The position numbers and the translations under genes are program-made. 64,000 nucleotides of DNA. Origin: Nitrospira sp. UBA2082. Its GTDB lineage: Bacteria > Nitrospirota > Nitrospiria > Nitrospirales > Nitrospiraceae. The stretch is from positions 7,239-71,238 of the forward strand of contig DCZO01000020.1 in assembly GCA_002331335.1 (NCBI GenBank). Direction: 5' to 3'. This document shows positions 35,261-43,949 of this stretch, piece after piece (the first letter of the stretch is position 1; the number at the start of each line of letters is the position of its first letter). Under the pieces are notes generated by a model. That model was not told the DNA's origin and did no database searches. It saw nothing but the letters and a program-made list of their open reading frames with translations.

Positions 35261-35920
35261 TCACCGCGAGCGCGTCACGCCCACCCGATCACAGAATGAC
35301 GTCAGCTTGCATGTGCTGCAGAAGGGCGAGACCGGCTGGCAGAGATTCTGGCCATAGGGGACCAGCAGGTCGTTGAAGGTGATCCAGTAGCGTTTGGGCA
35401 GCGTGTCCCGCAAGGCTTGTTCGCTCTCTTCCGGCGTCTTCGTCTTGATGTACCCCCACCGGTTGCTGATCCGGTGGACGTGGATATCGACGCAAATGCC
35501 GGGCTTGCCGTAGCCGACCGTCACGACCAGGTTCGCTGTTTTTCTCCCGACTCCGGGCAGCGTCACCAGCTCGTCGATGGAATCGGGTACGGTTCCTCCG
35601 TAGGCATCGAGCAGCCGGTCGCAAATCTGATGAATCGATTTGGCTTTGGTCCGGTAGAAGCCGACGGGGTAGATCGCCCGCTCGATCTTCTTGAGCGGTA
35701 ACTTCAACATGGCCGCCGGTGTCCGGGCCAGTGCGAAGAGCCGGTGGCTTGCTTCGTCAGTCGTTTTATCTTTCGTTCGCAGACTCAGGAGGCAGGAAAT
35801 CAAAATAAGAAAGGGATCGCGGTTGGATTCCCGCGCGATCACACCGACGACCGGTTCCTGCCAACGGCGGATCTCCCGTTTGACGATCCGAATCGCGGCA
35901 TGAATCTGGTCCTGGCGCAT
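35261..35920 (-). CDS. nth: Endonuclease III (DNA glycosylase/AP lyase)
   Basis: 219 residues, standard length. The helix-hairpin-helix LPGVGRKTANLVV carries the catalytic Lys. The catalytic Asp is in CVDIHVHRISNR. The iron-sulfur loop has C-x6-C-x2-C-x5-C (LCQPVSPFCSTCKLTSFC). It removes oxidised pyrimidines and nicks the abasic site. It lies downstream of rpsU on the same strand. Confidence 0.96.
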   Translation of the reverse strand: MRQDQIHAAIRIVKREIRRWQEPVVGVIARESNRDPFLILISCLLSLRTKDKTTDEASHRLFALARTPAAMLKLPLKKIERAIYPVGFYRTKAKSIHQICDRLLDAYGGTVPDSIDELVTLPGVGRKTANLVVTVGYGKPGICVDIHVHRISNRWGYIKTKTPEESEQALRDTLPKRYWITFNDLLVPYGQNLCQPVSPFCSTCKLTSFCDRVGVTRSR

Positions 35921-35986
35921 GGAAGGACCGATGAGAAGGTGAAGATCTGGGGGAGAATGAGGGGACGACGCGGCAGCGCCGCGTGA

Positions 35987-36181
35987 CTACTCGGGTTTCC
36001 GTTTCGAGAGCCACTTCTGGCGGCGCCGTTGGGCTTCGCGTTGCTTCGCCTTTTTTCTGACACTCGGCTTCTCATAAAACCGACGGCGTTTCAGTTCACG
36101 GAACAATCCTTCGCCGGCCAGTTTCTTTTTGGCGACCTTCAGAGCTTTTTCAACATTGTTATTGAAGACTTTGATTTCCAT
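35987..36181 (-). CDS. rpsU: 30S ribosomal protein S21
   Basis: 64 residues. The conserved start M-E-I-K-V-F-N-N-N-V-E-K-A-L, the middle ELKRRRFYEKPSVRKK, and a basic tail KQREAQRRRQKWLSK define bS21. It acts in translation initiation by assisting mRNA-16S contact. It sits just upstream of nth, and the FTCD gene precedes it. Confidence 0.96.
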   Translation of the reverse strand: MEIKVFNNNVEKALKVAKKKLAGEGLFRELKRRRFYEKPSVRKKAKQREAQRRRQKWLSKRKPE

Positions 36182-36222
36182 CCGTTCCGACTTTTCACTT
36201 TCTCAGGCGGGGCCTGGTTGCA

Positions 36223-37713
36223 TCAATGACCTGACTCAAATGGCGGCGGAGTGTAACATAGCCTCTTCAGTTCCTCAAGATTTCTTATGGCTCTAGCGAT
36301 TGTTGCCGATTTCGACTCGCTAAGCTCTTGATTTAATTGAATATTCACAGATGCCGTGTGGAGTCCAGATTCTGCGGCGGCAATAGCCATAATCATGCCT
36401 ACGGTCATATCCGAACGGACTGCCTGCTTCACTGATGGGATACAGGCATGAATCAGGCGTCCGACCTCACAGGCCAATTCGGCGATTTCCATTGGAATGT
36501 CTGTGGCCCGGTTGAGAGCCGTTGCAATGGACTGTGGTCGATGCGGTTCCTGCTTGGGGCTTCTGTAGGCGCGCATGAGTTGGTTGTAGGCGTCCGCATC
36601 ATCCTGGATCAGTTCGCGCAGCCGATGTTGCATCTGGGTCAGGCGGTGTTCCGACTCGATGTCGTGTCCAAGGCGAGCCCCCATGATACCCAACGAAGCG
36701 GCCAATGCGCCCGCCAGTGCCCCGACACTGCCACCGGCCGGAGTCGGTTCAGTGGCGGCCACGGCGTCGAGGAAATCAGAAATGGTTGGGCACGCAGTTT
36801 CTGTATTCGCCGCGGCTTCGGTGAGTCGCGTTTCGAGGACTTGACTTGGATCGAATCGTTCCAGTTGCAGTGCGGCCACGGCGGCCTGATCGAGTGCCGC
36901 TTGGGGAACCAGACCGATGAGTTCACTCCCGGCTACCTCGACTCCCCATTTCGCAGCCTCGGCTTTCACAGCTTGAAACGCCCGGTGCATCGGTGTCACT
37001 CGGTAGTCTGTCAGGTTCATCGCCACTTGCACCATGCCGCGGCTGGCCACTTCCACGCCGATTGCCTTCAGAGAAGGTAATCCTCCGTTCGACTGCCGGA
37101 TGGACTTGGCAATGGCTTTGGCGATTGAGGGGTCGTTTGTCTTGAGATTGGCGTTGAAGGCAATGAGAGGTCTGCGGGCACCGACGATCAGTGCGCCTGC
37201 ACTGGGATGCAGGTGTGGAGGGCCAAAGTCGGGAAGCCAGGCCGGGTCGGAATCCATCCGGGAAGCCAGCCCTTTAGGACCTCCCACCCGGACCGACTCC
37301 AGGTGCCGGCGCGCGGGATTGGAGGCTGCGTGTTCGTAGAGGAATACAGGTATGCCCAGGCGCGTGCCGACTTCCTGGCCCACCCAACGGGCCACGCGAA
37401 TACATTCGTCCATCCCATCGTCGTGAATCGGTACGAACGGCACAACGTCCGTGGCGCCGATGCGAGGGTGGACCCCCTCATGTCGTCGCAGGTCGATCAA
37501 TTCTGTTGCAGTGGTAATGGCGTGGAATGCCGCTTCGCCGACCGCGTCGGGTGGCCCGGCAAAGGTGAGCACCGAGCGGTGGTGATCAATGTCCGCCGTG
37601 TGATGCAAGAGCCAGACGCGAGGGACGGACGTCACTGCTGCAAGGAGAGCCTGAATGACGGCGGGATTCCGGCCTTCGCTGAAATTGGGCACACATTCGA
37701 TCAGGTGCGGCAT
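36223..37713 (-). CDS. ftcD: Glutamate formimidoyltransferase / formimidotetrahydrofolate cyclodeaminase
   Basis: 496 residues from ATG 37713; an ATG three codons upstream is equally possible. The transferase domain (1-300) starts IECVPNFSEGRNP and contains H-x-x-G-V-H-P-R-I-G-A-T-D-V and NLTDY. The cyclodeaminase domain (about 320-490) has PTPAGGSVGALAGALAASLG and the helix set typical of this all-alpha enzyme. It moves the formimino group from formiminoglutamate to THF and then makes methenyl-THF. No histidine-degradation genes are near. A perfect hairpin separates it from the upstream tusA-like gene. Confidence 0.93.
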   Translation of the reverse strand: MPHLIECVPNFSEGRNPAVIQALLAAVTSVPRVWLLHHTADIDHHRSVLTFAGPPDAVGEAAFHAITTATELIDLRRHEGVHPRIGATDVVPFVPIHDDGMDECIRVARWVGQEVGTRLGIPVFLYEHAASNPARRHLESVRVGGPKGLASRMDSDPAWLPDFGPPHLHPSAGALIVGARRPLIAFNANLKTNDPSIAKAIAKSIRQSNGGLPSLKAIGVEVASRGMVQVAMNLTDYRVTPMHRAFQAVKAEAAKWGVEVAGSELIGLVPQAALDQAAVAALQLERFDPSQVLETRLTEAAANTETACPTISDFLDAVAATEPTPAGGSVGALAGALAASLGIMGARLGHDIESEHRLTQMQHRLRELIQDDADAYNQLMRAYRSPKQEPHRPQSIATALNRATDIPMEIAELACEVGRLIHACIPSVKQAVRSDMTVGMIMAIAAAESGLHTASVNIQLNQELSESKSATIARAIRNLEELKRLCYTPPPFESGH

Positions 37714-37737
37714 GAGTGTCATCCGAACAAAACGACG

Positions 37738-37769
37738 AAGCCGGAGGAGATCGTGATCCCCTCCGGCTT
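37738..37769 (-). terminator. Perfect 10-bp hairpin after the tusA-like gene
   Basis: Arms 37738-37747 and 37760-37769 (AAGCCGGAGG / CCTCCGGCTT) are separated by twelve bases. Read on the minus strand it is followed by a T-containing stretch (CGTCGTTTTG). It lies between the minus-strand stop at 37807 and the ftcD start. Confidence 0.65.
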
Positions 37770-37806
37770 CACCTCGATCCAACCGATCGGACCGGTCTCG
37801 TAGTGC

Positions 37807-38052
37807 CTACTTGGTCTTCTTCACGAAGGCTTTGTAGATCCGGCCGGACTTTGCCTGTTCCTCTTCCATGCCGACCATTTGATGGCCGGTGGTCTCGCAC
37901 CAGGCCGGCATGTCTTTCTTGATGCCTTCATCATCGGAGACGACTTCCAGTACTTGTCCCAACGCCAGTTCCTTGATCTTTTTGGAGGTGAGGATGATCG
38001 GCATCGGGCAAAAATATCCCAGCGTATCGAGTTTGACATCGGCCTGCATCAT
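37807..38052 (-). CDS. tusA: TusA-family sulfur carrier
   Basis: 81 residues. The persulfide-carrying Cys sits in YFCPMPIILTSKKIKELALGQ (C-P-x-P). Further strands VLEVVSDDEGIKKDMPAWCETTGHQ complete the TusA fold. It relays sulfur between sulfurtransferases. The DsrE2-type gene lies directly upstream on the same strand (44 bp gap with a short repeat), a common tusA-dsrE2 pairing in sulfur metabolism. Confidence 0.92.
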   Translation of the reverse strand: MMQADVKLDTLGYFCPMPIILTSKKIKELALGQVLEVVSDDEGIKKDMPAWCETTGHQMVGMEEEQAKSGRIYKAFVKKTK

Positions 38053-38095
38053 GAACGGTTCCTTCGTCTGATAGTTGGCAGCTATCGGCTGTCAG

Positions 38096-38626
38096 CTAGA
38101 TGAACAGATTCACACTGCCCTGCTTCGCTTCCGCCAGATAGGTTGTGACTCCGGCGAATTGATCGACGCCGTCAATCAGCGTGTCCTTGGTGATCCCCAT
38201 GAGACCCATGGTCGTGGTGCAGGCGATGAAGCGAACTCCCAAATCCAAGGCAGTCTCCATCAGTTCCGGAACCCCCGGCATGCGGTTCTGTTTCATGACC
38301 GTTTGCATCATCATGGTGCCGAGGCCGCCGAAATGGAAGCGGGACAACGGAAGGGTCTCGGCGCCGCCTTTGTTAAGTGCGCCGAACATCCGGCGCAACC
38401 AATCCTTCGCGCTACTGGTGGCGCCTTTCTTGCGGATGGCATTCAACCCCCAGAACGTAAAGAAGATGGTTACCTGCATGCCCATCGCGGCCGCGCCGGT
38501 GGCGATGATAAAGGCCGCCATCGCCCGGTCGAGATCGCCGCTCAGTAAGACAATCGTCACTTTCTCCGGCTTCGTGGCTTCGAGTTGCGCCAGCATCGCC
38601 GTCGGTTCTATTTGCGTGGCATTCAT
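38096..38626 (-). CDS. dsrE2: DsrE2-type sulfur-transfer protein (DsrE/DsrF/DrsH-like)
   Basis: 176 residues. The pattern VTIVLLSGDLDRAMAAFIIATGAAAMGMQVTIFFTFWGLNAIRKK is that of the DrsE/DsrE2 family. A hydrophobic helix and two Met/Cys-containing loops follow (KQNRMPGVPEL; RFIACTTTMGLMG, with the conserved Cys). It probably exchanges persulfide with the TusA encoded next to it. The C-terminal NLFI is shared with the DsrE at 34762. Confidence 0.9.
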   Translation of the reverse strand: MNATQIEPTAMLAQLEATKPEKVTIVLLSGDLDRAMAAFIIATGAAAMGMQVTIFFTFWGLNAIRKKGATSSAKDWLRRMFGALNKGGAETLPLSRFHFGGLGTMMMQTVMKQNRMPGVPELMETALDLGVRFIACTTTMGLMGITKDTLIDGVDQFAGVTTYLAEAKQGSVNLFI

Positions 38627-38810
38627 GGTGGCACCTCATGACTGAGCGCACGTTCACATCAGCCTGAACAGAATAGTATGGGGTCCTTGAGGGTGTCAAG
38701 GAACGTGCCGGGCAGCGCCGAATCAGTGGCGGCTTGACCTTGCCCGGACCGCTCGTTATAGTCCCAATCAATCGGATGCCGGCCCCTTTCACCCCGTTCA
38801 TTTCGTGTCA

Positions 38811-39893
38811 ATGAGCACACAGCTATTACCCGAAATAGTGTCCGCGAAAAACGCCCCGCTCCTGGGATTTTGGTACCCGGCTGTGCCGAGCGACCGTCTG
38901 CCTTCCGGTTCGATGCAGGGGCTCCAGATGGCAGGGCTGCCGATCGTAGTGAGCCGTGATCGGGACGGCCGCCTCGGAGCTATGCGGGATATCTGTCCCC
39001 ATCGCGGCATGCCGCTCTCGTTTGGACGTTTCGACGGCGAGCGGGTGGAGTGTCCCTATCACGGCTGGCAATTCGACACAAAGGGCCGGTGCCGATGCAT
39101 TCCGGCGTTGCCGGACGGCTCGCCTTTGCAAATCGACAAGGTCGGCATCGCGACGTATCCGGTCGAAGAGGCCGATGGGATGATCTGGCTCTATCTCCCC
39201 GATGAGCGTGGACTCGATATCGCATTGCCGCCCGTGCCTCGCATGCCGTTTCCCTCCGAGCCCAAGCAGTCGTTTCATGTGTCGCTCACCTACACCTGCA
39301 CGCCGGACGACGGCGTCATCGGCCTCATCGATCCCGTTCACGGGCCCTACGTGCATTCCTGGTGGCGCAGTGACGCCCGCATGCATGAAAAAACGAAAAT
39401 CTACGAGCCGATTCCCAACGGGTTCCGGATGACGTCCCACCGGCCGTCCAAGAACAGCGGCCCCTTTCATTGGCTGGAGCGAGTCTACGGGGGACCGTTG
39501 ACGACCACGATTGATTTTCTGCTGCCGAACCAGCGGGTGGAGCTCATGCAATGCGGCACGGCCTGGATGGCCAACCGGCTGATGTCCACGCCCGTATCCG
39601 ATATGGAGTGCCGCATCGACTTCTCCGCCTATTGGCGAGGTCTGAACTGGATTCCCTTCGGAAGCGTGATTTTCCGCTCACTCACCAAAATGTTTCTGGG
39701 CCAGGACGAACGAGCGATGAAGCACCTCGCCGTGGGGCTCCGCCACAAGCCGTCGTCGATGTTTCTGGGCGACGCCGACATGCCGGCCAAATGGTATTAC
39801 AAGCTGAAGGCCGCGCATGTGGCTTCGGTGCAGACCGGACAGCCGATGGATCATCCCCTCAAGGAGCGGGTCACCTTGCGATGGCGAAGCTGA
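38811..39893 (+). CDS. Rieske [2Fe-2S] non-heme iron oxygenase, alpha subunit type
   Basis: 360 residues from ATG 38811. The Rieske domain has CPHRG and CPYHGWQ (C-x-H-x17-C-x2-H). The catalytic domain has the iron site GLIDPVHGPYVHS (D-x2-H-x4-H). It resembles ring-hydroxylating or demethylating oxygenases. No reductase or ferredoxin gene is adjacent, so the electron donor and substrate are unknown. A transcript starting near 38780 would be leader-short. Confidence 0.88.
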   Translation: MSTQLLPEIVSAKNAPLLGFWYPAVPSDRLPSGSMQGLQMAGLPIVVSRDRDGRLGAMRDICPHRGMPLSFGRFDGERVECPYHGWQFDTKGRCRCIPALPDGSPLQIDKVGIATYPVEEADGMIWLYLPDERGLDIALPPVPRMPFPSEPKQSFHVSLTYTCTPDDGVIGLIDPVHGPYVHSWWRSDARMHEKTKIYEPIPNGFRMTSHRPSKNSGPFHWLERVYGGPLTTTIDFLLPNQRVELMQCGTAWMANRLMSTPVSDMECRIDFSAYWRGLNWIPFGSVIFRSLTKMFLGQDERAMKHLAVGLRHKPSSMFLGDADMPAKWYYKLKAAHVASVQTGQPMDHPLKERVTLRWRS

Positions 39894-39902
39894 GCGCGAA
39901 GG

Positions 39903-41912
39903 CTAGTTCGCTGAGTCGCTGACAAGGATGAGACTCATCGCCCGCCTGATCTGGTCGCGCGTGCCCAGCAAGACAATGATGTCGCCGGCGAGGAGGGTGG
40001 TTTTAACTGAGGGGTTGGATTCCGTGACCCCGCCTCTGGTCCACGCGATGATAGACGTGCCGGTCTGTTGCCGCAAGGCCAGTTGATCGATGGTTTTTCC
40101 GACCGCCGGCGAATCGTCTTCGAGCCGGCACGTCTCCACTTCCACGTCGCTCAGCGTCCCGCCACGCAGGTGGTGGGCCAATTCCGGCAGCTCACTCCGG
40201 CGCAACAGGGCGTAGCCTTCCCGGCGGACCTGCTCGGCCTTCCGCATCACGAAGTCCTGGGGCATGTTATAGGTCCGCAGGACCAGCGCGAAGATTTCGA
40301 TCGACGTTTCAAATTCTTCCGGCACGACATCGTCCGCGCCGAGCTGATGGAGTTCCTCCAACTCGCGTAAATACCGCGTGCGGACGACGATGTGAATTTT
40401 CGGATTCAGACCCCGCGCGATCTGCACCGCGCGACGGGCCGTGAAGGGGTCGGGAATCGCGACGACCAGCACCCGCGCATCCTCGATTTTCACATGCCGC
40501 AGGATCGTGGGATTCGTGCCATCGCCATAGTAGAGCGGCAAGCCGTGCTGCGATTCGCGCCGCACGATATCGCCGTCCAAATCCAGAACGACATAGGGCA
40601 CTTCGGTCTCGCCGAGCACACGGGCGAGATTGCGGCCGTTCAACCCGTACCCCACAATAATGACATGATCCTTGATCCGCAGGTGCCGTCCCTCTGTCTT
40701 CAGCACATGGGCGGTCGTCTGCCCGGGTAGCCAGTGATGGAGCCGCTGGAGCGCCTCGACGTGCCTGGCCAGGTGGGGGGCGGTTTGCATGAGGAACGGC
40801 GTGATGATCATGGAGCAGACCGAGACGGCCAGGAAGATCTGATACGGCGCCCCGGACAACAGACCCTGTTCCTCGCCGACTTGGGCCAGGATGAAACTGA
40901 ATTCCCCGACCTGCGCGAGCGCGATGCCGACCATGATCGCCGATCGCGGGGGAAGAGAGACGGACAGCACGGCGCCGGCCCCCGTGATGAATTTGATGAG
41001 CAGCATCAGAAACAATAAACCGGTTACCACGCCGGGATATTCGAGCAAGATGCGCCAATCCATCAGAATGCCGATGGAGACGAAGAACAGGCTGTTGAAG
41101 CTGTCCCGAAACGGGAGCACTTCCGCGGTGGCCTGGTGGCTGTATTCCGATTCGGAGATCACGAGGCCGGCAATGAAGGCGCCCAAGGCAAGCGAGAGCC
41201 CGCCCAGCGAGGTCAGCCACGCGATGCCGAGGCACATGACAATGACCGTCAAGAGAAACAATTCGCGGCTGCGACTGCGGACGATGTGTTCCAGTACCTT
41301 CGGCACGACGTACCAGGCCCCTACGACAATGACGGCCACGGCTGCCGCAGATTTGGCCAACGTGATGAGAATCGACGTGAACGCGTCGCCGCTTGGGGTG
41401 GCGAGAATCGGTGTCAGCAGGATCATGGGCACCACGGCCAAGTCTTGGAACACCAAAATGCCGATCGTGGCTCGGCCGTGGACGGAATCGCTTTCCCCGT
41501 TCGCTGCCAGGGCATTGAGCACGATGGCGGTGCTGCTCAGGGAGAGGAGAAAGCCCCAGAATATGGCCTGCGACGTCGTCAACCCCGCGAAAAGGCCGCC
41601 GAGACAGGCAATCGCGATGACGCCGCCCACCTGAATCGGGGCGGCGATCACCAATAGCTTTCGAAGCGAGGCGAGTTGAACCAACGAAAATTCGATGCCG
41701 ATCGTGAAGAGCAAGAGGACCACGCCGATTTCCGCCAGGATCTTCACGGTCCCGATGTCGGAGATCAGGTTGAGGCCGTGCGGGCCGATCAAGGCGCCGG
41801 CGACGAGAAACCCGGCGATGGAAGGCAGACGAAACTGGTGAAACAAAAACACCACCGCGATGGAGACGGTGTAGATGACCAGCAAATTGCCGAGCACGCC
41901 GTATTCAGTCAT
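39903..41912 (-). CDS. kefB: CPA2-family monovalent cation:proton antiporter with TrkA domains
   Basis: 669 residues from ATG 41912, which begins at the first membrane helix. About 12 transmembrane segments cover 1-390, with CPA2 motifs such as FLVAGALIGPHG, LLLFTIGIEFSL and SSTAIVLNALA. The RCK (TrkA-N) domain begins DHVIIVGYGLNGRNLARVL. A TrkA-C domain is at the end (VETCRLEDDSPAVGKTIDQL). It exchanges K+ or Na+ for protons, gated by nucleotide binding to the RCK domain. KefB-like naming is by architecture only. The gene is convergent with the Rieske gene (9 bp). Confidence 0.92.
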   Translation of the reverse strand: MTEYGVLGNLLVIYTVSIAVVFLFHQFRLPSIAGFLVAGALIGPHGLNLISDIGTVKILAEIGVVLLLFTIGIEFSLVQLASLRKLLVIAAPIQVGGVIAIACLGGLFAGLTTSQAIFWGFLLSLSSTAIVLNALAANGESDSVHGRATIGILVFQDLAVVPMILLTPILATPSGDAFTSILITLAKSAAAVAVIVVGAWYVVPKVLEHIVRSRSRELFLLTVIVMCLGIAWLTSLGGLSLALGAFIAGLVISESEYSHQATAEVLPFRDSFNSLFFVSIGILMDWRILLEYPGVVTGLLFLMLLIKFITGAGAVLSVSLPPRSAIMVGIALAQVGEFSFILAQVGEEQGLLSGAPYQIFLAVSVCSMIITPFLMQTAPHLARHVEALQRLHHWLPGQTTAHVLKTEGRHLRIKDHVIIVGYGLNGRNLARVLGETEVPYVVLDLDGDIVRRESQHGLPLYYGDGTNPTILRHVKIEDARVLVVAIPDPFTARRAVQIARGLNPKIHIVVRTRYLRELEELHQLGADDVVPEEFETSIEIFALVLRTYNMPQDFVMRKAEQVRREGYALLRRSELPELAHHLRGGTLSDVEVETCRLEDDSPAVGKTIDQLALRQQTGTSIIAWTRGGVTESNPSVKTTLLAGDIIVLLGTRDQIRRAMSLILVSDSAN

Positions 41913-42293
41913 GGAAATCGCGGGGGAGCGTCGCGTATGAATCGCCGCCGAATCTCGTAAACTCGCGTCACACGGCACGCTTCTCGGATCGGGTTAAGGC
42001 CGGAGGATACCTCACTGCCCGCCATCGGACAAGGTAAAGCTTTGAACGCTGCTCGGCGGATGGAGTGCGTCCCGTCCTCTGAGAAGATATGTTCCCCGAT
42101 CCCTGCGCGGCTGCGATCGCGCGGAGTGGGATGGTCGATTGGCGCAGACCGGCCACAGATCTTGGTTTCCCCCTCCAAAGAGGCATAGATTCTGGCCGCC
42201 TCTATTACGTAAGTTGTGCCTGCGTGGTGACGGTCAGCCGTGGCCGAATAGCCTGGATGGCCCTGATTGCGGTCTTGTTGATGGAGGTGCCTT
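41913..42293. other. Intergenic region between divergent genes
   Basis: About 380 bp between the antiporter start and the exported protein at 42294. Frames on both strands cross it but show no family or signal features. It most likely holds the two promoters. Confidence 0.4.
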
Positions 42294-42863
42294 ATGGGGC
42301 TCATGCGAACGGTGTCTTTCGCATCCACAGTCGTGGTGCTGCTCGCGGCATCGGCGTCAGCCGATACTCCACCGCCGGCACCGGAGCCTGCCGATACGTG
42401 GGAATGCCAGCTGGCGGATGGGAACACGATCTATACCAACAAGGAACGGGCCGGATGCCGGGCTGTGTTGCTCAGGCCGCTCTCGGTGGTGCCGTCCTTG
42501 GAGAACATGCCGATCACTCCTCGAGCTTCAACTCTCGCCGCCCCGCACCACGACATGCCGGCTTACCAAGATCGCGGTGCGAGTGTGGGAGGCCGGAATG
42601 TTCCGGATTGGGCAAAGGATTGGTATGCGAGTGTGGCGCCGAGCGGTTCCGTTCACGAGGAAGTCTGTTCCCTCTATTCGGAATGGCTCCACTTGGTCCA
42701 AAAAACCCGCGGCGGGATGTTCTACGGATCCGATCCCTCGTACGGTGGCGATATCTCAGGGCGCAATCAACGCGGCGCCAGCTATTCCTTCAATGACAAT
42801 ACGCGCTATGTCACCTTGTCGAGAGTCTTTGGGGCGGGATTCGTGCCGATCGGCTGTCCATAA
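42294..42863 (+). CDS. Exported hypothetical protein with a DUF4124-like segment
   Basis: 189 residues from ATG 42294, with TGGAGG upstream. A signal peptide (VSFASTVVVLLAASASA) is followed by a Pro-rich stretch. Then comes TWECQLADGNTIYTNKERAGCR, similar to the DUF4124 pattern Y-x-C-x-x-x-G-x-x-x-Y-T/S-x-x-P-x-x-x-C. The rest (WAKDWYASVAPSGSVHEEVCSLYSEWLHL and RYVTLSRVFGAGFVP) is unfamiliar. The protein is probably periplasmic. Confidence 0.65.
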   Translation: MGLMRTVSFASTVVVLLAASASADTPPPAPEPADTWECQLADGNTIYTNKERAGCRAVLLRPLSVVPSLENMPITPRASTLAAPHHDMPAYQDRGASVGGRNVPDWAKDWYASVAPSGSVHEEVCSLYSEWLHLVQKTRGGMFYGSDPSYGGDISGRNQRGASYSFNDNTRYVTLSRVFGAGFVPIGCP

Positions 42864-42897
42864 GCCGGGAGATGCATGAAAGAGATCTGACCCGGCC

Positions 42898-43920
42898 TCA
42901 CGCTCTGTAGAAATCTCGGTACCATTTCACGAAACGTGGAATGCCTTCTTCAATCGGTGTTGCCGGTGCGAAACCGACGTCGCGTGACAAGTCGTCGATG
43001 TCGGCGTAGGTCGCGGGCACATCGCCGGGCTGCAACGGCATCAGTTTCTTCTCCGCTTTCTTGCCGAGCGCCTGCTCGAGCACTTCAATAAAACGCATGA
43101 GTTCAGCCGGCTGGTGGTTGCCGATATTATAGATCCGGGCCGGCGCTGAGCTGGTGCCGGGATCAGGCCGTTCGCCGGACCATGAGTGATCGGGTACGGC
43201 CGGATGATCGAGCGTGCGCACGACGCCTTCCACGATGTCGTCGATATAGGTGAAATCGCGTTGCATCTTGCCGTGATTGAAGACCTCGATCGGCGTGCCC
43301 TCCAGGATCGCCTTGGTAAAAATGAATAGTGCCATATCGGGCCGCCCCCAGGGGCCATAGACGGTGAAAAACCGGAGCCCGGTGCAGGGGATCCGGTAGA
43401 GATGGGCATAGCAGTGGGCCATGAGCTCATTGGCCTTTTTCGTTGCGGCGTAGAGCGAAACGGGATGATCCACATTGTCATGGATGGAAAACGGCATCTG
43501 CGTGTTGCCGCCGTAGACGGAACTGGACGAGGCGTAGACGAGATGCTCGATGCCGGTATAACGGCAGCCTTCCAGAATGTTCAGAAACCCCTCGATGTTG
43601 CTCTCGGTGTACGCGTAGGGATTGACCAGTGAATAGCGCACACCGGCTTGGGCGGCAAGATGGACGACCCGGCGGATCGGCGTATCGGTAAAGAGGTCGC
43701 GCATGCCCTGCCGATTGGCAAGATCGAGTTTCACGAAAGTGAACCGCTCATGCGGTGTCAGTTGAGCCAGGCGCGCGTCTTTGAGCCGGACGTCGTAGTA
43801 CGTGTTCAGGTTGTCAAGGCCGATGACGGATTCGCCGCGATCCAATAGCCGCTTCGCGACGTGGAATCCGATAAAGCCTGCCGCTCCCGTGACCAAGATG
43901 GGGGACGATGATCCGCTCAT
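42898..43920 (-). CDS. UDP-glucuronate 4-epimerase (extended SDR)
   Basis: 340 residues. The NAD site is [22 protein letters not shown]. The catalytic S-x-Y-x-x-x-K is in [18 protein letters not shown], followed by the hallmark [22 protein letters not shown] and [15 protein letters not shown]. These motifs fit UDP-GlcA epimerases of the CapI/GAE group rather than GalE. The product is UDP-galacturonate for cell-surface polysaccharide. It is downstream of the MBL protein gene on the same strand (29 bp). Confidence 0.9.
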   Translation of the reverse strand: MSGSSSPILVTGAAGFIGFHVAKRLLDRGESVIGLDNLNTYYDVRLKDARLAQLTPHERFTFVKLDLANRQGMRDLFTDTPIRRVVHLAAQAGVRYSLVNPYAYTESNIEGFLNILEGCRYTGIEHLVYASSSSVYGGNTQMPFSIHDNVDHPVSLYAATKKANELMAHCYAHLYRIPCTGLRFFTVYGPWGRPDMALFIFTKAILEGTPIEVFNHGKMQRDFTYIDDIVEGVVRTLDHPAVPDHSWSGERPDPGTSSAPARIYNIGNHQPAELMRFIEVLEQALGKKAEKKLMPLQPGDVPATYADIDDLSRDVGFAPATPIEEGIPRFVKWYRDFYRA

Positions 43921-43949
43921 ATCATCTGATCCTTGAGATAAAAGATGTG

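Noticed and set aside
36448..37080. Long plus-strand frame opposite ftcD
   Set aside because: Antisense frame kept open by GC-rich codon bias; ftcD has clear domains.
41909..42427. Minus-strand frame across the gap and the following gene
   Set aside because: It is a shadow of the exported-protein gene and the gap; Ser/Arg-rich and without motifs.
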